Counted from the first letter of the stretch, positions 17,513 to 27,243 are shown. The stretch: DNA of 64,000 nucleotides from Bradyrhizobium canariense (GCF_018130465.1 NZ_JAFCKJ010000004.1:62001-126000), one strand, 5' to 3'. Translations and numbers: made by a program. Notes: generated by a model not told the origin, from the sequence alone.

Positions 17513-18982
17513 ATGACTTTCCCGATGAGCTGGAACGAATGGGCGCAGCACGATGGCGTGGGGCTGGCGGCGCGCGTCCGCAAGGGCGAACTCACGGCGA
17601 AGGAGTTGGCGCGCCAGGCCGCTGCGGGCGTCGCCAAGGTCAATCCGGCACTGTCCGGCGTGGTCGAGTTGTTCGATGACGCGATCGCCGATCCGGCCAA
17701 GGACGGCGCCAATCTCGCCGGCCCGTTCGCCGGCCTGCCCTTCCTGATGAAGGACCTCGGCCCGACCATGAAGGGCCGGCTCCAGGAGATGGGCTCGCTG
17801 TTGATGCGCGGCAATCGCGCCAGCGCCGACACGTTCCTGACCGGTAAATTCCGCCAGGCCGGACTGAACCTGATCGGACGCACCACGACGCCGGAATTCG
17901 GCGTATGCAGCTCGGCCGACAATCCGGCCGTCTATGTCACCCGCAATCCCTGGGATACCGACTACACCACCTGCGGCTCGTCGGCCGGCAGCGCCGCAAT
18001 GGTCGCGGCGGGCGTGGTGCCGATCGCACATGCGACCGACGGCGGCGGCTCGATCCGCATTCCCGCCGGGGTCAACGGCAATATCGGCCTGAAAGTCTCG
18101 CGCGGCGTGTTCTCGCTCGCGCCGCACATGTCCGATCTCACCGGCCTCGTCTCGATCCAGGGCTGCCAGTCGCGCTCGGTGCGCGACACCGCCGCCTTCG
18201 TCGATCATGCAAGGGGGGCGGCGCCCGGCGAGTTCATGCCGTTCTGGACCACGGCGCAGCCTTATTCCGAGATGATCAAGCGCGATCCGTCAAAGCTTCG
18301 CATCGCGCTGTCGCACACCTGGGGCGACTACACCGCGACGCCTGAGATCGCGGCCGAGCTGGAGAAGGCCGGGCGCTTCCTCGAAGGCCTCGGCCATCAC
18401 GTCGACTACGCCCTGCCCGAGCTCGACTTCCGCGCCGCGTTCGAGGCGCAGACCACCTGCTACATCTCGAATTTTGCCGTGGTGATCTCCAACATGCTCG
18501 CCGCGCGCGGGCTGGAACGGCCGCCGGAAGATCTCATCGAGCCCATGAACATCCGGATTTGGGAAGCCGGCCGGCACACGAGCTTCGCCGAGCGGGCGAA
18601 GATGCAAGGCGTGTTCAACACGACCTCCCGCGCCTTTGGCGCCTTCTTCGAGCAGTGGGACGTGATCCTGACGCCGATCACCGCACTGCCGACGCCGAAG
18701 GTCGGCACCAGGGAATATCTCACCATCTCCGATAACCCGGACGTGCTCGACTGGTTCGGCAATCTCTGGCGCTTCTTCGCCTTCACGCCGCTCGCCAATC
18801 TCTGCGGCATGCCGGCGATCTCGATGCCGATGGCCACGCAGGACCACGGCCTGCCGCTCGGCATCCAGGCGATTGCCAAGCAGGCCAATGACGGACTCTT
18901 GCTGCAACTCGCCGCCCAGATCGAGCGCGCGCTCGACGGCAAGTGGAACGGCGGCAGGAAGCCGAAGGTGCACGTCGGCTGA
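17513..18982 (+). CDS. Amidase signature family hydrolase
   Basis: 489 residues from ATG 17513 (AGAGG 10 bases upstream; an in-frame TTG at 17504 is less likely). The Ser-cisSer-Lys triad is visible: Lys80 in FLMKDLG, cis-Ser156/157 in CGSSAGSA and nucleophile Ser180 in DGGGSIRIP. The closest remembered layout is 6-aminohexanoate cyclic dimer hydrolase or similar linear-amide hydrolases, but amidase substrates cannot be read from sequence. Its position after the cyanuric-acid-hydrolase gene makes a ureide or amide from that pathway a reasonable guess. Confidence 0.9.
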   Translation: MTFPMSWNEWAQHDGVGLAARVRKGELTAKELARQAAAGVAKVNPALSGVVELFDDAIADPAKDGANLAGPFAGLPFLMKDLGPTMKGRLQEMGSLLMRGNRASADTFLTGKFRQAGLNLIGRTTTPEFGVCSSADNPAVYVTRNPWDTDYTTCGSSAGSAAMVAAGVVPIAHATDGGGSIRIPAGVNGNIGLKVSRGVFSLAPHMSDLTGLVSIQGCQSRSVRDTAAFVDHARGAAPGEFMPFWTTAQPYSEMIKRDPSKLRIALSHTWGDYTATPEIAAELEKAGRFLEGLGHHVDYALPELDFRAAFEAQTTCYISNFAVVISNMLAARGLERPPEDLIEPMNIRIWEAGRHTSFAERAKMQGVFNTTSRAFGAFFEQWDVILTPITALPTPKVGTREYLTISDNPDVLDWFGNLWRFFAFTPLANLCGMPAISMPMATQDHGLPLGIQAIAKQANDGLLLQLAAQIERALDGKWNGGRKPKVHVG

Positions 18983-19020
18983 AGGAACGCAATCTGCGTC
19001 CGACAATCGAGGTGCTTGCG

Positions 19021-19140
19021 GCCATCCTTCGAGACGCCCGCCTTTGGCGGGCTCCTCAGGATGAGGTGTTGTTTCGCGGCGAGATCCTTGACCCTCATGG
19101 TGAGGAGCGCCGCCTTCCGGCGCGTCTCGAACCATGAAGG
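19021..19140. repeat. Intergenic repeat (catccttcgagacgcc / ggcgcgtctcgaaccatg type)
   Basis: Arms around gccatccttcgagacgcc and cggcgcgtctcgaaccatgaagg enclose two cctca blocks (cctcaggatgagg, ccctcatggtgagg). The element lies between the amidase gene and the small minus-strand gene at 19164-19481. The pattern matches a repeat I remember as multicopy in Bradyrhizobium. Confidence 0.65.
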
Positions 19141-19163
19141 CCCGTGTGATCACGCTGTGGCGA

Positions 19164-19481
19164 TCAGTTCTTCACCGTCGGAATTTCCTCCGTCGGCTGC
19201 TGCTGGCCCTGCCGATACATCGACAGCGCCTTTTCGAGCGCTTCACGCAGAGCCAGCGCGGCGGCCACGCTGCAACGCAGGTGCGCGGTCTGGACGACGT
19301 CGACCCTGACGGCGGCGCCGACCGGCATCAGGAGGTTCGCGGCGAGCTCGATCTGGATCGCACCGTTGTGGTGGCCGAAGCAGGATGCACCGTCGAAATA
19401 GATGATCGGTGCCCGCTCCGAACTCGAGCTCGAAATGATGACGGGCCCCTGGCTGGTGGCGGGCGTTTCGGGGTCGGCCAT
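19164..19481 (-). CDS. Small conserved-looking protein of unknown function
   Basis: 105 residues. ATG 19481 is chosen because AAGGAG lies 5 bases upstream; the in-frame GTG at 19487 would overlap that site. After a Ser-rich lead the chain has alternating beta-like segments (APIIYFDGASCFG, GAIQIELAANLL) and a helix (ALREALEKALSMYR). The layout recalls small DUF3467-like proteins, but the match is weak. There is no signal or membrane segment. The downstream side is a repeat, so there is no operon context. Confidence 0.65.
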   Translation of the reverse strand: MADPETPATSQGPVIISSSSSERAPIIYFDGASCFGHHNGAIQIELAANLLMPVGAAVRVDVVQTAHLRCSVAAALALREALEKALSMYRQGQQQPTEEIPTVKN

Positions 19482-19631
19482 GGGCACTCCTTGCGGCTAG
19501 TCGGGCGAACGAGGCGCCCACCATCGTTGCTTCGGCCCGCCCTGTCGAGGCCAAACCGGCCCCGGCACTCCTGTCATGGGACGCGTATTCGGGGTTTTGC
19601 GCCACGCCCGACACTGGTCTAGAACGTCGTC

Positions 19632-20540
19632 ATGTCCAGCTCACCGACCACACTTTCGTTCGAGGAACTCGCCGAGGCGATCAAGGGCCGCCGCTCCGAT
19701 TACGGCCATATCAGCGGACTCCAGCTCGACCGCTTTGCACCTGGCGAGGCCTGGTCCAGCCTGCCCTACCGGCCCGTCTTCGTCGGCGACACCGAGACCG
19801 GCGTGCTGCATGGCGGGGTCGTCACCGCGATGCTGGACGAGAGCTGCGGCATGGCCGTGCAACTCGCGCTCGACGGCACGAGCGCGATCGCGACGCTCGA
19901 TCTGCGTATCGACTATCAGAAGCCGGCAACGCCGGGCCTCGACATCAAGGCGCATTCGGTCTGCTACCGCACCACGCGCTCGATCGCCTTCGTGCGCTCC
20001 ACCGCCTATCAGGAGTCCGAGGACGATCCGGTGGCGACCGCGACCGCCTGCTTCATGATCGGCGCCAACCGCACCAACATGCTCGCGGACCGCAGGATGG
20101 ATTCACCCAGCATCCCGTCGCTGGAGGCGCCGGACGATCCGAATGGCCCGTTCGCCAGCAGTCCGTTCGCGCGCTGCCTCGGCATTCGCGTCAACGACGA
20201 CGACACACTGACAATGCCGTTCTCGCCAAAGATCATCGGCAATCCGATCCTGCCCGCGATTCATGGCGGCATGACCGGCGCCTTTCTCGAGACCGCCGCG
20301 ATCTTCGGAGTGGCGCGCGAGCTCGGCGTCGCTGCACTGCCCAAGCCGATCGGATTAACCGTCAACTATCTGCGCTCGGGCCGCGCGCTCGACACGTTCG
20401 CCAATGTCTCGATCGTGAAGCAGGGCCGGCGCATCGTCGCTTTCGAGGCGCGGGCCTGGCAGGACGATGCGAACAAGCCGATCGCCACCGCCTTCGGTCA
20501 TTTCATGCTGCGGCCGACGCCCGGCATGGAACAGGACTAG
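19632..20540 (+). CDS. Double hotdog thioesterase (PaaI family)
   Basis: 302 residues made of two hotdog modules, about 45-150 (GVLHGGVVTAMLDESCGMAVQ) and 185-300 (PAIHGGMTGAFLETAAIFGVA). Each carries the HGG motif of the PaaI/YdiI group, with Asp/Glu downstream as the catalytic acid. It should hydrolyse an acyl-CoA thioester. A double-length chain replaces the usual homodimer of single modules. There is no obvious partner gene, and the substrate is unknown. Confidence 0.88.
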   Translation: MSSSPTTLSFEELAEAIKGRRSDYGHISGLQLDRFAPGEAWSSLPYRPVFVGDTETGVLHGGVVTAMLDESCGMAVQLALDGTSAIATLDLRIDYQKPATPGLDIKAHSVCYRTTRSIAFVRSTAYQESEDDPVATATACFMIGANRTNMLADRRMDSPSIPSLEAPDDPNGPFASSPFARCLGIRVNDDDTLTMPFSPKIIGNPILPAIHGGMTGAFLETAAIFGVARELGVAALPKPIGLTVNYLRSGRALDTFANVSIVKQGRRIVAFEARAWQDDANKPIATAFGHFMLRPTPGMEQD

Positions 20541-20660
20541 GCCCGGATATCGCGATGACGCGATACAAGGCCATGATGCCACACTGACAATGCTCGGTAG
20601 ATTCCCGGAGGTGCCGAAAACCGATAGTCCCTTTCACCAGCGCTTAAGTAGCGACCCTTT

Positions 20661-20996
20661 ATGATCGCCTTTGATCAACGGGCAGTGCGGCACATGAGCA
20701 TGCAGGACAAGCGCCGCCGGAAACGGGTCGCGTTTGATAATGGGTATGACACTACCCTCATCGCGATCGACGGAACTTGGTCGCTCAATGCACGGGTGCA
20801 TGATATCTCAGACAGCGGCGCCAAACTCCGCATCGGTGGCGAAATGCCTGAGCGCGCGCGCAAAGAAGAGTTCTTCCTCATGATCACGCCGGACGGAAAA
20901 GTTTCCAGACGGGCCAAGATTGTCTGGATAGACGGCTGCCATGTCGGGATTCTTTTTGTGGCCGTGTCGCCCTCGCCGTCTCGCAAGAACAGTTGA
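20661..20996 (+). CDS. PilZ domain protein
   Basis: Up to 111 residues. The c-di-GMP binding signature is visible: a basic RRRKRV block followed by DISDSGAKLRIGG (DxSxxG). A beta-barrel core follows (AKIVWIDGCHVGILFV). Binding of cyclic di-GMP is expected from the motif. The start is uncertain: ATG 20661, 20694 and 20700 are all in frame, with no clear ribosome site. A second small gene begins 3 bases after the stop, so the two are likely co-translated. A diguanylate cyclase is encoded at 55063-56274. Confidence 0.82.
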   Translation: MIAFDQRAVRHMSMQDKRRRKRVAFDNGYDTTLIAIDGTWSLNARVHDISDSGAKLRIGGEMPERARKEEFFLMITPDGKVSRRAKIVWIDGCHVGILFVAVSPSPSRKNS

Positions 20997-20999
20997 ATC

Positions 21000-21359
21000 A
21001 TGCCGACCGATCTGGGGCACGCAGCCGCGAACTTCTCTGCTCGCTCCTCGAAACGCGACGCCGCGACCGACGGCGCAAGGATTGCGTTACTCGCGGAATC
21101 CGTTGATGCGGTCATTTCCGGACTGATCGCCGAGCGGACCGGTTTGGTTCGGCGGGTGAAGCGACTTCTGGATGAACCCGAAACTCTCGCGAAATGGGGC
21201 TCTGCCACCAACGTGCAGCCATCCAAGTCCGAGTTCGAACGTGTCGAGAACCGGCTCCGATTGCTCGACCTGCAGCTCTCGGAATGCCGGCGCATCGAGG
21301 GTGCAATCTCGAATTTGCGCGCCCTGACAGGTGGCACGAGGCTAGCCGCAGGTGTATGA
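21000..21359 (+). CDS. Small helical protein downstream of the PilZ gene, function unknown
   Basis: 119 residues, starting 3 bases after the PilZ stop. The sequence is mostly helical with heptad-like spacing (VDAVISGLIAERTGLVRRVKRLLD, then FERVENRLRLLDLQLSECRRIEGA; each shown run is interrupted by other residues in places). There is no signal or membrane span. I do not recognise a family. Its tight spacing to the PilZ gene suggests it may be that protein's partner. Confidence 0.6.
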   Translation: MPTDLGHAAANFSARSSKRDAATDGARIALLAESVDAVISGLIAERTGLVRRVKRLLDEPETLAKWGSATNVQPSKSEFERVENRLRLLDLQLSECRRIEGAISNLRALTGGTRLAAGV

Positions 21360-21487
21360 GGCACCAACAGGCCTGCGGGCCGGGTAACGCCGCGCGGATC
21401 GATACGCCCGGTCTTCGCCACATTGGGACTTGACGGGTGACACGCGCGCCTACAACGATACCGCGGTTTCCACGCGAGGTACCGTCC

Positions 21488-21853
21488 GTGCGGCATCCGA
21501 TCGACATCGTCGCCATGTTCGCCGCGCTCTGGCTGCTGGCAGCGATGGTGCTCGACGCGCTGACGCCGAAGGAGCTGACGACGGTGATGATCGGCATCGC
21601 CATCGGACCCGCCGTCGTCATCACCGCCGTGTTCTACTATCTGCGCTGCCCGCGCACCGATTTCGCGGTGATGTTCGCCGCGCTCTGGCTGATCTCCGAC
21701 ATCGCCATCGCCTTCATCTCCCCGAAAGAACTGCCGCACTGGCTGATTGCGCTCGGCTTCGTCCCGGCTCTGCTGATCGGCATCGTGCTGCACTGGCAGC
21801 GCTTCCAGCACCGCCACGAGCGACTGCCCGCGCCGTCGGCGAAGCGGGGCTAG
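21488..21853 (+). CDS. Small membrane protein with internal duplication
   Basis: 121 residues from GTG 21488 (GAGG eight bases upstream); an earlier in-frame GTG at 21437 would add 17 residues. There are four predicted membrane segments. The chain is a tandem duplication: [13 protein letters not shown]...LTPKEL...IGPAVVI in the first half matches [13 protein letters not shown]...ISPKEL...FVPALLI in the second. The C terminus is basic and cytoplasmic-looking. The family is not recognised. The stop overlaps by four bases with the end of the convergent poxB gene. Confidence 0.7.
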   Translation: MRHPIDIVAMFAALWLLAAMVLDALTPKELTTVMIGIAIGPAVVITAVFYYLRCPRTDFAVMFAALWLISDIAIAFISPKELPHWLIALGFVPALLIGIVLHWQRFQHRHERLPAPSAKRG

Positions 21854-23586
21854 CGCGATAGCAGATTGGTCTTGGCGAGATCGAGCACCTCGTCGCCGCG
21901 GCCGTTCATCACGGCGCGCAAGACCCAGAGGCTGAAGCCTTTGATCTGCTCGGGCGTGATGGTCGGCGGCATCGACAGCTCCTGCTTCGCGGTGACGACG
22001 TCGAGCAGCGCCGGCCCGTCGTGCGCCAGCATGTCCTTCACCGCCCCCGGAAGCTCGCCGGGATCCTCGACGCGCCGCGCGAAGATGCCCATCGCGCGCG
22101 CCATCGCCGCGAAGTCAGGATTCTCCAGATCGACATTGGTGTCGACGAAACCGGCCGCCTTCATCTCCAGTGCGACGAAGCCGAGCACGCCGTTGTTGAA
22201 GATGACGACCTTCACCGGCAGCTTCATCTGCGTCAGCGTGATCAGATCGCCCATCAGCATGGTGAAGCCGCCGTCGCCCGAGAGCGAGATCACCTGGCGG
22301 CCGGGCTGCGCAGCCTGCGCGCCGATCGCCTGCGGCATGGCGTTGGCCATCGAGCCGTGCACGAACGAGCCGATCAGCCGGCGGCGGCCGTTCATGTCGA
22401 GATAGCGCGCGGCCCACACCGTCGGCGTGCCGACATCGGCGGTGAACACCGCATCATCGCTGGCATGGTCACTGATGACTTTCGCCAGATATTGCGGATG
22501 GATCGGCTTGGCTCCCGGCGTGCCCCTGGCGAGCGAGTCGAGCCCTTCGCGTGCTTTTTTGTAGTGCGCGATCGCGTCGTCGAGATGCTTGCGCTGCGTC
22601 TTGGCCTTGAGCAGCGGCAGTAGCGCCTCGATGGTGAGCTTGACGTCGCCAACGAGGCCGAGATCGATCTTGCAGCGCCGCCCGAGATTTTCGGGGCGAA
22701 TGTCGATCTGCGCGACCTGGCAATCGGTCGGGAAGAACTGCTTGTAGGGAAAGTCAGTACCGAGCATCACGAGCGCGTCGCAGGCGTGCATGGCGGCATA
22801 GCCCGAGGAGAAGCCGATGAAGCCGGTCATGCCGACGTCGTAGGGATTTTCGTATTCGACATGCTCCTTGCCGCCCAGCGCATGCACGATCGGGCTCTTC
22901 AAGGCTTCCGCGAGCTGCATCAACGGCGCATGCGCGCCGGCGCAGCCGCGACCGCAGAACAAGGTGATGCGCTCGGCGCCGTTCAAGAGGTCCGCGAGCG
23001 CCTTCAGTTCATCGGTCCGCGGCACGATTTTCGGCGCCGACAGCGTAAGGCCACGCGCCGTCGACAGCGCGCGCTTGGGTGGGCTACGGAAAGCGACGTC
23101 GCCGGGCATGGCGACGACGGCAACGCCGCGCATGCCGACCGCCGCGCGGATGGCATTTTCCAGCACGTAGGGAAGCTGACTCGGATCGGAGACCATCTCA
23201 CAATAATGGCTGCACTCGCGGAACAGGTTTTGCGGATGGGTCTCCTGGAAATAGCCGCTGCCGATCTCCGCGGTCGGGATTTGCGCGGCGATCGCCAGCA
23301 CGGGAACACGGCTGCGATGTGCGTCGAACAGGCCGTTGATCAGATGCAGGTTGCCGGGACCACACGAGCCCGCGCATACCGCAAGGCTGCCCGTCATCTC
23401 CGCTTCCCCGGCAGCGGCGAAGGCCGCAACCTCCTCGTGCCGGACATGGATCCATTCGATCGTGCCGCGCCGCCGCAGCGCTTCGGTCAGCGCATTCAGG
23501 CTGTCGCCCACGATGCCGTAGATGCGCTTGACGCCGGCCTGTTCGAGTGTTGCCACGAACAGATCGGCCACGTTGTTGATCGCCAT
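21850..23586 (-). CDS. poxB: Pyruvate dehydrogenase (quinone), thiamine diphosphate-dependent
   Basis: 578 residues from ATG 23586 (AGGAGA 6 bases upstream). It decarboxylates pyruvate to acetate and CO2, passing electrons through FAD to ubiquinone at the membrane. Visible are the catalytic Glu in VRHEEVAAF, the TPP-binding [12 protein letters not shown] to FNNGVLGF region, and the PoxB C-terminal membrane-contact segment ([19 protein letters not shown]). Length and C terminus fit PoxB better than acetolactate synthase. It is followed after 80 bp by dgoA on the same strand but looks like a separate unit. Confidence 0.93.
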   Translation of the reverse strand: MAINNVADLFVATLEQAGVKRIYGIVGDSLNALTEALRRRGTIEWIHVRHEEVAAFAAAGEAEMTGSLAVCAGSCGPGNLHLINGLFDAHRSRVPVLAIAAQIPTAEIGSGYFQETHPQNLFRECSHYCEMVSDPSQLPYVLENAIRAAVGMRGVAVVAMPGDVAFRSPPKRALSTARGLTLSAPKIVPRTDELKALADLLNGAERITLFCGRGCAGAHAPLMQLAEALKSPIVHALGGKEHVEYENPYDVGMTGFIGFSSGYAAMHACDALVMLGTDFPYKQFFPTDCQVAQIDIRPENLGRRCKIDLGLVGDVKLTIEALLPLLKAKTQRKHLDDAIAHYKKAREGLDSLARGTPGAKPIHPQYLAKVISDHASDDAVFTADVGTPTVWAARYLDMNGRRRLIGSFVHGSMANAMPQAIGAQAAQPGRQVISLSGDGGFTMLMGDLITLTQMKLPVKVVIFNNGVLGFVALEMKAAGFVDTNVDLENPDFAAMARAMGIFARRVEDPGELPGAVKDMLAHDGPALLDVVTAKQELSMPPTITPEQIKGFSLWVLRAVMNGRGDEVLDLAKTNLLSR

Positions 23587-23666
23587 GTCGGTCTCCTGGT
23601 CTCGCTGCTGCACCAAGATAGGATAACGCGCGACCGTGACGGCATCACGGCTTGTTTATTGCGGGC

Positions 23667-24299
23667 TCAGTCTTTCGCAATCGCCCGATCGTAGGCCGCG
23701 ATCGTCAACTTTGCGCGAGCGGCAACGTCCGTTGCCGTCATGCCGGGCTTGTAGAGGCTGGAGCCGAGCCCGAACGCCGTCACGCCACCCGTGATATACT
23801 CCGCAAAATTCTGGTCGGAGACGCCGCCGACGGCGGCGATCGTCACGTTCGCGGGCAGCACGGCACGGATCGCAGCAATGCCGGACGCGCCGAGCACACT
23901 GGCCGGAAAGAACTTCAAGCCCGATGCGCCGGAGCGCGCGGCGAGCAGCGCCTCGGTCGGCGAGAACACGCCCGGCAACGTGACCATGGCGTATTGGTGC
24001 GCACGCGTGAGCACCTGCGTATCCACATTCGGCGAGACCATCAGCTTGCCGCCGACGTCGTTGAGGCGATCGACATCTGCGGTGGCCAGCACGGTGCCGG
24101 CTCCGATCAGTACGCCGACCGGCGCGAGCTTGACGGCGGAGGCGATGGAGCGGAACGGATCGGGCGAGTTCAAGGGGATCTCGATCGCGGTCATGCCGGC
24201 CTCGATCAGCACGCCGACGATGGCCTCGGCTTCCTCCGGCTTGATGCCGCGCAGGATCGCGACCAGTGGTCGCTTCATCGCCGGAAAGGGAACGCTCAT
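23667..24299 (-). CDS. dgoA: 2-dehydro-3-deoxy-6-phosphogalactonate aldolase
   Basis: 210 residues from ATG 24299 (AGAGGA upstream). A class I aldolase barrel with the catalytic Glu in MTAIEIPLNSP and the Schiff-base Lys in GLKFFPAS. It splits KDP-galactonate into pyruvate and glyceraldehyde 3-phosphate in the De Ley-Doudoroff route. The adjacent upstream kinase gene (24313-25227, 13 bp away) makes its substrate, so this is a two-gene galactonate module. The usual dehydratase and transporter genes are not seen next to it. Confidence 0.92.
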   Translation of the reverse strand: MSVPFPAMKRPLVAILRGIKPEEAEAIVGVLIEAGMTAIEIPLNSPDPFRSIASAVKLAPVGVLIGAGTVLATADVDRLNDVGGKLMVSPNVDTQVLTRAHQYAMVTLPGVFSPTEALLAARSGASGLKFFPASVLGASGIAAIRAVLPANVTIAAVGGVSDQNFAEYITGGVTAFGLGSSLYKPGMTATDVAARAKLTIAAYDRAIAKD

Positions 24300-24312
24300 C
24301 TCAACAGTCCTC

Positions 24313-25227
24313 TCATTTCGTCCAGATCGCGGCAGCAGCCATCGACAGACCGCGGCGGACGGCTTCATCGGCATCGACCGGGTTCACGGTGACCGACAGC
24401 GCGTCGAAAGCCAGCCTGTACAGCATCGCGAGCCGCCCCGAGGCAATCAGCGTGATTCCAGTTTTCGGCGTCGCGCCGGAGAGCCCTGCCGCCAGCTCGA
24501 CGCCGACCAACGTGCCCGACAGCGTTTCGCGCGCGGCGGCCGGTGTGCCCCCGAACAGGAGCTGACGCGACCGCGCGCCGAACAGAAAATTGGCGGCAAA
24601 GGCGGGGGCCTCGTACGCGGCCTTCACCGCAGCCTGGAAGCTCGCGACATCCTCGACGTCTTCGGCGCCTGCGATTGCAAGCGACAAAATCGTCTCGCGC
24701 GACACCACGCTGAAGAGCTCGCCGGTCATGAAGGTGGAGAAATGCGCGACCGTGCCGTCCTTCACCCGCACCCATTTCGAATGCGTGCCGGGCATGCAGA
24801 CCAGCGCTTCACCTGCGGCATCGAGACCGAGCGCGCCGAGCAGCTGCGTCTCCTCGCCGCGCATCACGTCCGGCGCTTTTGTATCGCGCTGCGCGATACC
24901 CGGCAGGATGCGGATGTCGCGCACTTCGCCGGACACGCGCGCGGCCTGCTTCAGGATCGCCGACAACCGCGCCGGCGTGTCGACATAGCCGGCCTCGATC
25001 CAGCCTTGCCGCGCGCCGGCCATGCCGCAGACGAGCACAGGAAGATGGTCGGGAGCCTCGACTGCCGCAAGATGCGATTGCAGCACTGCGGGAAAGCCGG
25101 CCTTCGCGGCCACCAGCATGCCTTCATCGCTGCGGCGCTCGGTCAGCACCTCGCCGGCGCGGTCGATCAGCCAGAGCCGGAAACTGCTGGTGCCCCAGTC
25201 TACCGCGACATAGGCAGGTTCAGTCAT
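24313..25227 (-). CDS. dgoK: 2-dehydro-3-deoxygalactonokinase
   Basis: 304 residues. The N-terminal phosphate loop reads VAVDWGTSSFRLW. Downstream PGTHSKWV and the segment GELFSVVS are typical of DgoK. It phosphorylates 2-keto-3-deoxygalactonate with ATP. It is first in the pair with dgoA, separated by 13 bp, and upstream of a divergent LLM oxygenase gene. The length is normal. Confidence 0.92.
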   Translation of the reverse strand: MTEPAYVAVDWGTSSFRLWLIDRAGEVLTERRSDEGMLVAAKAGFPAVLQSHLAAVEAPDHLPVLVCGMAGARQGWIEAGYVDTPARLSAILKQAARVSGEVRDIRILPGIAQRDTKAPDVMRGEETQLLGALGLDAAGEALVCMPGTHSKWVRVKDGTVAHFSTFMTGELFSVVSRETILSLAIAGAEDVEDVASFQAAVKAAYEAPAFAANFLFGARSRQLLFGGTPAAARETLSGTLVGVELAAGLSGATPKTGITLIASGRLAMLYRLAFDALSVTVNPVDADEAVRRGLSMAAAAIWTK

Positions 25228-25467
25228 CTCAACGCGTATCCTCGTCTCACCGCCAAGACGCCGTCTCGCGACAATGAGACGAGGCCCCGCAAGTCCGCCC
25301 CGGGATATCGGCTATTGTTGCCCCAAACCAGCCTTTTCTCGCAGGTCTGAGGTGCCGCTCGCGCTGGCACACCGCTTGCGAAGCGGTGGCACACAGCTTG
25401 CTAAAGCGTTCCCGCTCACGTCCGTGAACCGCGCAACAAGACGCGTCAACATCAGATGAGGAAACCC

Positions 25468-26565
25468 ATGGAGATCGGCTATTTCACGATGCCTTCGCAC
25501 CCGCCGGAGTGCGGCCTGAAGGAAGGGAACGACTGGGACCTGCAGGTCATGCGCTGGCTCGACGAGCTTGGCTATCAGGAAGCCTGGGTCGGCGAGCACC
25601 ACACCGCGCCCTGGGAACCCAATCCCACGCCGGATCTGCTGATCGCACAGGCGCTGATGCAGACCAAGAATATTCGCATCGGGCCGGGCGGCTTCCTGCT
25701 GCCCTATCACCACCCGGCCGAGCTCGCCAACCGCGTCGCCATGCTCGATCATCTTTCCGAGGGTCGGCTCAATTTCGGCGTCGCGGCTAGCGGCCTGCCG
25801 AGCGACTGGGCCATGTTCAACGTCGACGGCATGAGCGGACAGAACCGCGACATGACGCGCGAGGCGCTGGAGATCATTCTGAAGATGTGGAGCGATCCCG
25901 CGCCCTGGACCTACAAGGGCAAATTCTGGACGGTGACCAAGCCGGACACGATGTTCGACTTCCTCAAGCCCCACATCAAGCCGTTGCAGACACCGCATCC
26001 GCCGATCGGCGTCGCCGGGCTCTCGAAGAACTCGGACACACTGAAGCTCGCCGGCGAGCGCGGCTTCATCCCGATGAGCCTCAACCTCAACCCGGCCTAT
26101 GTCGGCAGCCATTGGGATTCGGTCGTCGCAGGTGCCGCCAAGACCGGACGCAAGCCGAACCGCGCGGATTGGCGACTGGTGCGCGAGGTGTTCGTCGCCG
26201 ATACCGACGAGAAAGCGTGGAGGCTCTCGACCGGCGACATGATGGGCCGGATGATGGGCGAGTACTTCCTGCCGCTGCTCGGCCATTTCGGCTTCAAGGA
26301 CTATCTGAAGCACGCGCCCGACGTGCCCGATAGCGACGTCACCGTCGAATATTGCGCCAAACGGAACTGGATCGTCGGCTCGCCCGCGACCGTCGCCGAG
26401 AAAATCGAGAAGATCTACGAGGAGGTCGGCGGCTTCGGCGTGCTGCTGGTGTTCGGCTTCGACTACAAGCACAAGGCTGAAGCCTGGCATCACTCGCTGT
26501 CGCTGCTGAGGAACGAGGTGATGCCGCGCCTGAAGCATCTCGGCTCCGCGCAGAAGGCGGCTTGA
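25468..26565 (+). CDS. LLM-class flavin-dependent monooxygenase
   Basis: 365 residues. ATG 25468 is chosen over ATG 25456 because GAGGA sits 5 bases before it. The luciferase-like barrel shows EIGYFTMPSHPP at the start, EAWVGEHHT, IRIGPGGFLLPYHHP and AGLSKNSDTLKLAGERGF. It should use reduced FMN and O2 to oxygenate a substrate that is not identifiable here. A flavin reductase gene follows after 55 bp and would supply the reduced flavin, forming a two-component monooxygenase. Confidence 0.92.
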   Translation: MEIGYFTMPSHPPECGLKEGNDWDLQVMRWLDELGYQEAWVGEHHTAPWEPNPTPDLLIAQALMQTKNIRIGPGGFLLPYHHPAELANRVAMLDHLSEGRLNFGVAASGLPSDWAMFNVDGMSGQNRDMTREALEIILKMWSDPAPWTYKGKFWTVTKPDTMFDFLKPHIKPLQTPHPPIGVAGLSKNSDTLKLAGERGFIPMSLNLNPAYVGSHWDSVVAGAAKTGRKPNRADWRLVREVFVADTDEKAWRLSTGDMMGRMMGEYFLPLLGHFGFKDYLKHAPDVPDSDVTVEYCAKRNWIVGSPATVAEKIEKIYEEVGGFGVLLVFGFDYKHKAEAWHHSLSLLRNEVMPRLKHLGSAQKAA

Positions 26566-26620
26566 CCCGACGCGGGTGCGGCGCGATCGTGCCGCACCTG
26601 TTCTTTCTGGAGACCATCGC

Positions 26621-27175
26621 GTGAGCGTGGACGCAAAGGATTTCAAGCAGGCGATGCGCCAGTGCGCCGGCGCCGTCGCTCTGGTGACGGTCGGCGCCGA
26701 GCACGGCAAGCGCACGGGCTTGACGGTGACCTCGGCCTGCTCACTGTCGGACTCACCGCCCTCCCTGATCGTCTGCGTCAACCGCAACGCCAGCGCCCAT
26801 GCGCGCATCCGCGAGGAAGGCGCCTTCGCGATCAACTTCCTGCACGAGGACCACGCGCTCCTGGCGCTCACTTTCAGTGGCCAGAAGGGCGTCAATGGCG
26901 ACGACCGTTTTGCGTTCGGGGAGTGGACGCGCGGGGTGACCGGCGCGCCGGTGCTGACGGATGCGGTCGCCGCGTTCGACTGCGTGCTGGCACAGGAATT
27001 CGAGACGACGACGCATTCGATCTTTGTCGGCGAGGTGCGCGGCGCATCGCACTCCGACGGGGCGGCGCCGCTCGTATATCTGCGCAGCAGCTTCCACGTC
27101 CCTCACGAAATCCGCGGCACCGTCACAGTCGGCGATCTCGACTCGCGTCATCTGAGCTGGAGTGACTTTTCGTAG
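26621..27175 (+). CDS. Flavin reductase family protein (monooxygenase reductase component)
   Basis: 184 residues from GTG 26621 with CTGGAGA upstream. The split-barrel FMN reductase fold is shown by AMRQCAGAVALVTV, GLTVTSACSLSDSPPSLIVCVN and EGAFAINFL. It reduces free FMN with NADH or NADPH and hands it to the LLM monooxygenase encoded 55 bp upstream. It is the second and last gene of this unit. Confidence 0.93.
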   Translation: MSVDAKDFKQAMRQCAGAVALVTVGAEHGKRTGLTVTSACSLSDSPPSLIVCVNRNASAHARIREEGAFAINFLHEDHALLALTFSGQKGVNGDDRFAFGEWTRGVTGAPVLTDAVAAFDCVLAQEFETTTHSIFVGEVRGASHSDGAAPLVYLRSSFHVPHEIRGTVTVGDLDSRHLSWSDFS

Positions 27176-27243
27176 AGAGTCGGCGAGCGCACTGCTCGTC
27201 CCTCGGTGTGGGACCTCTCCTGGCAACCCGCAATCAAGTCGAT

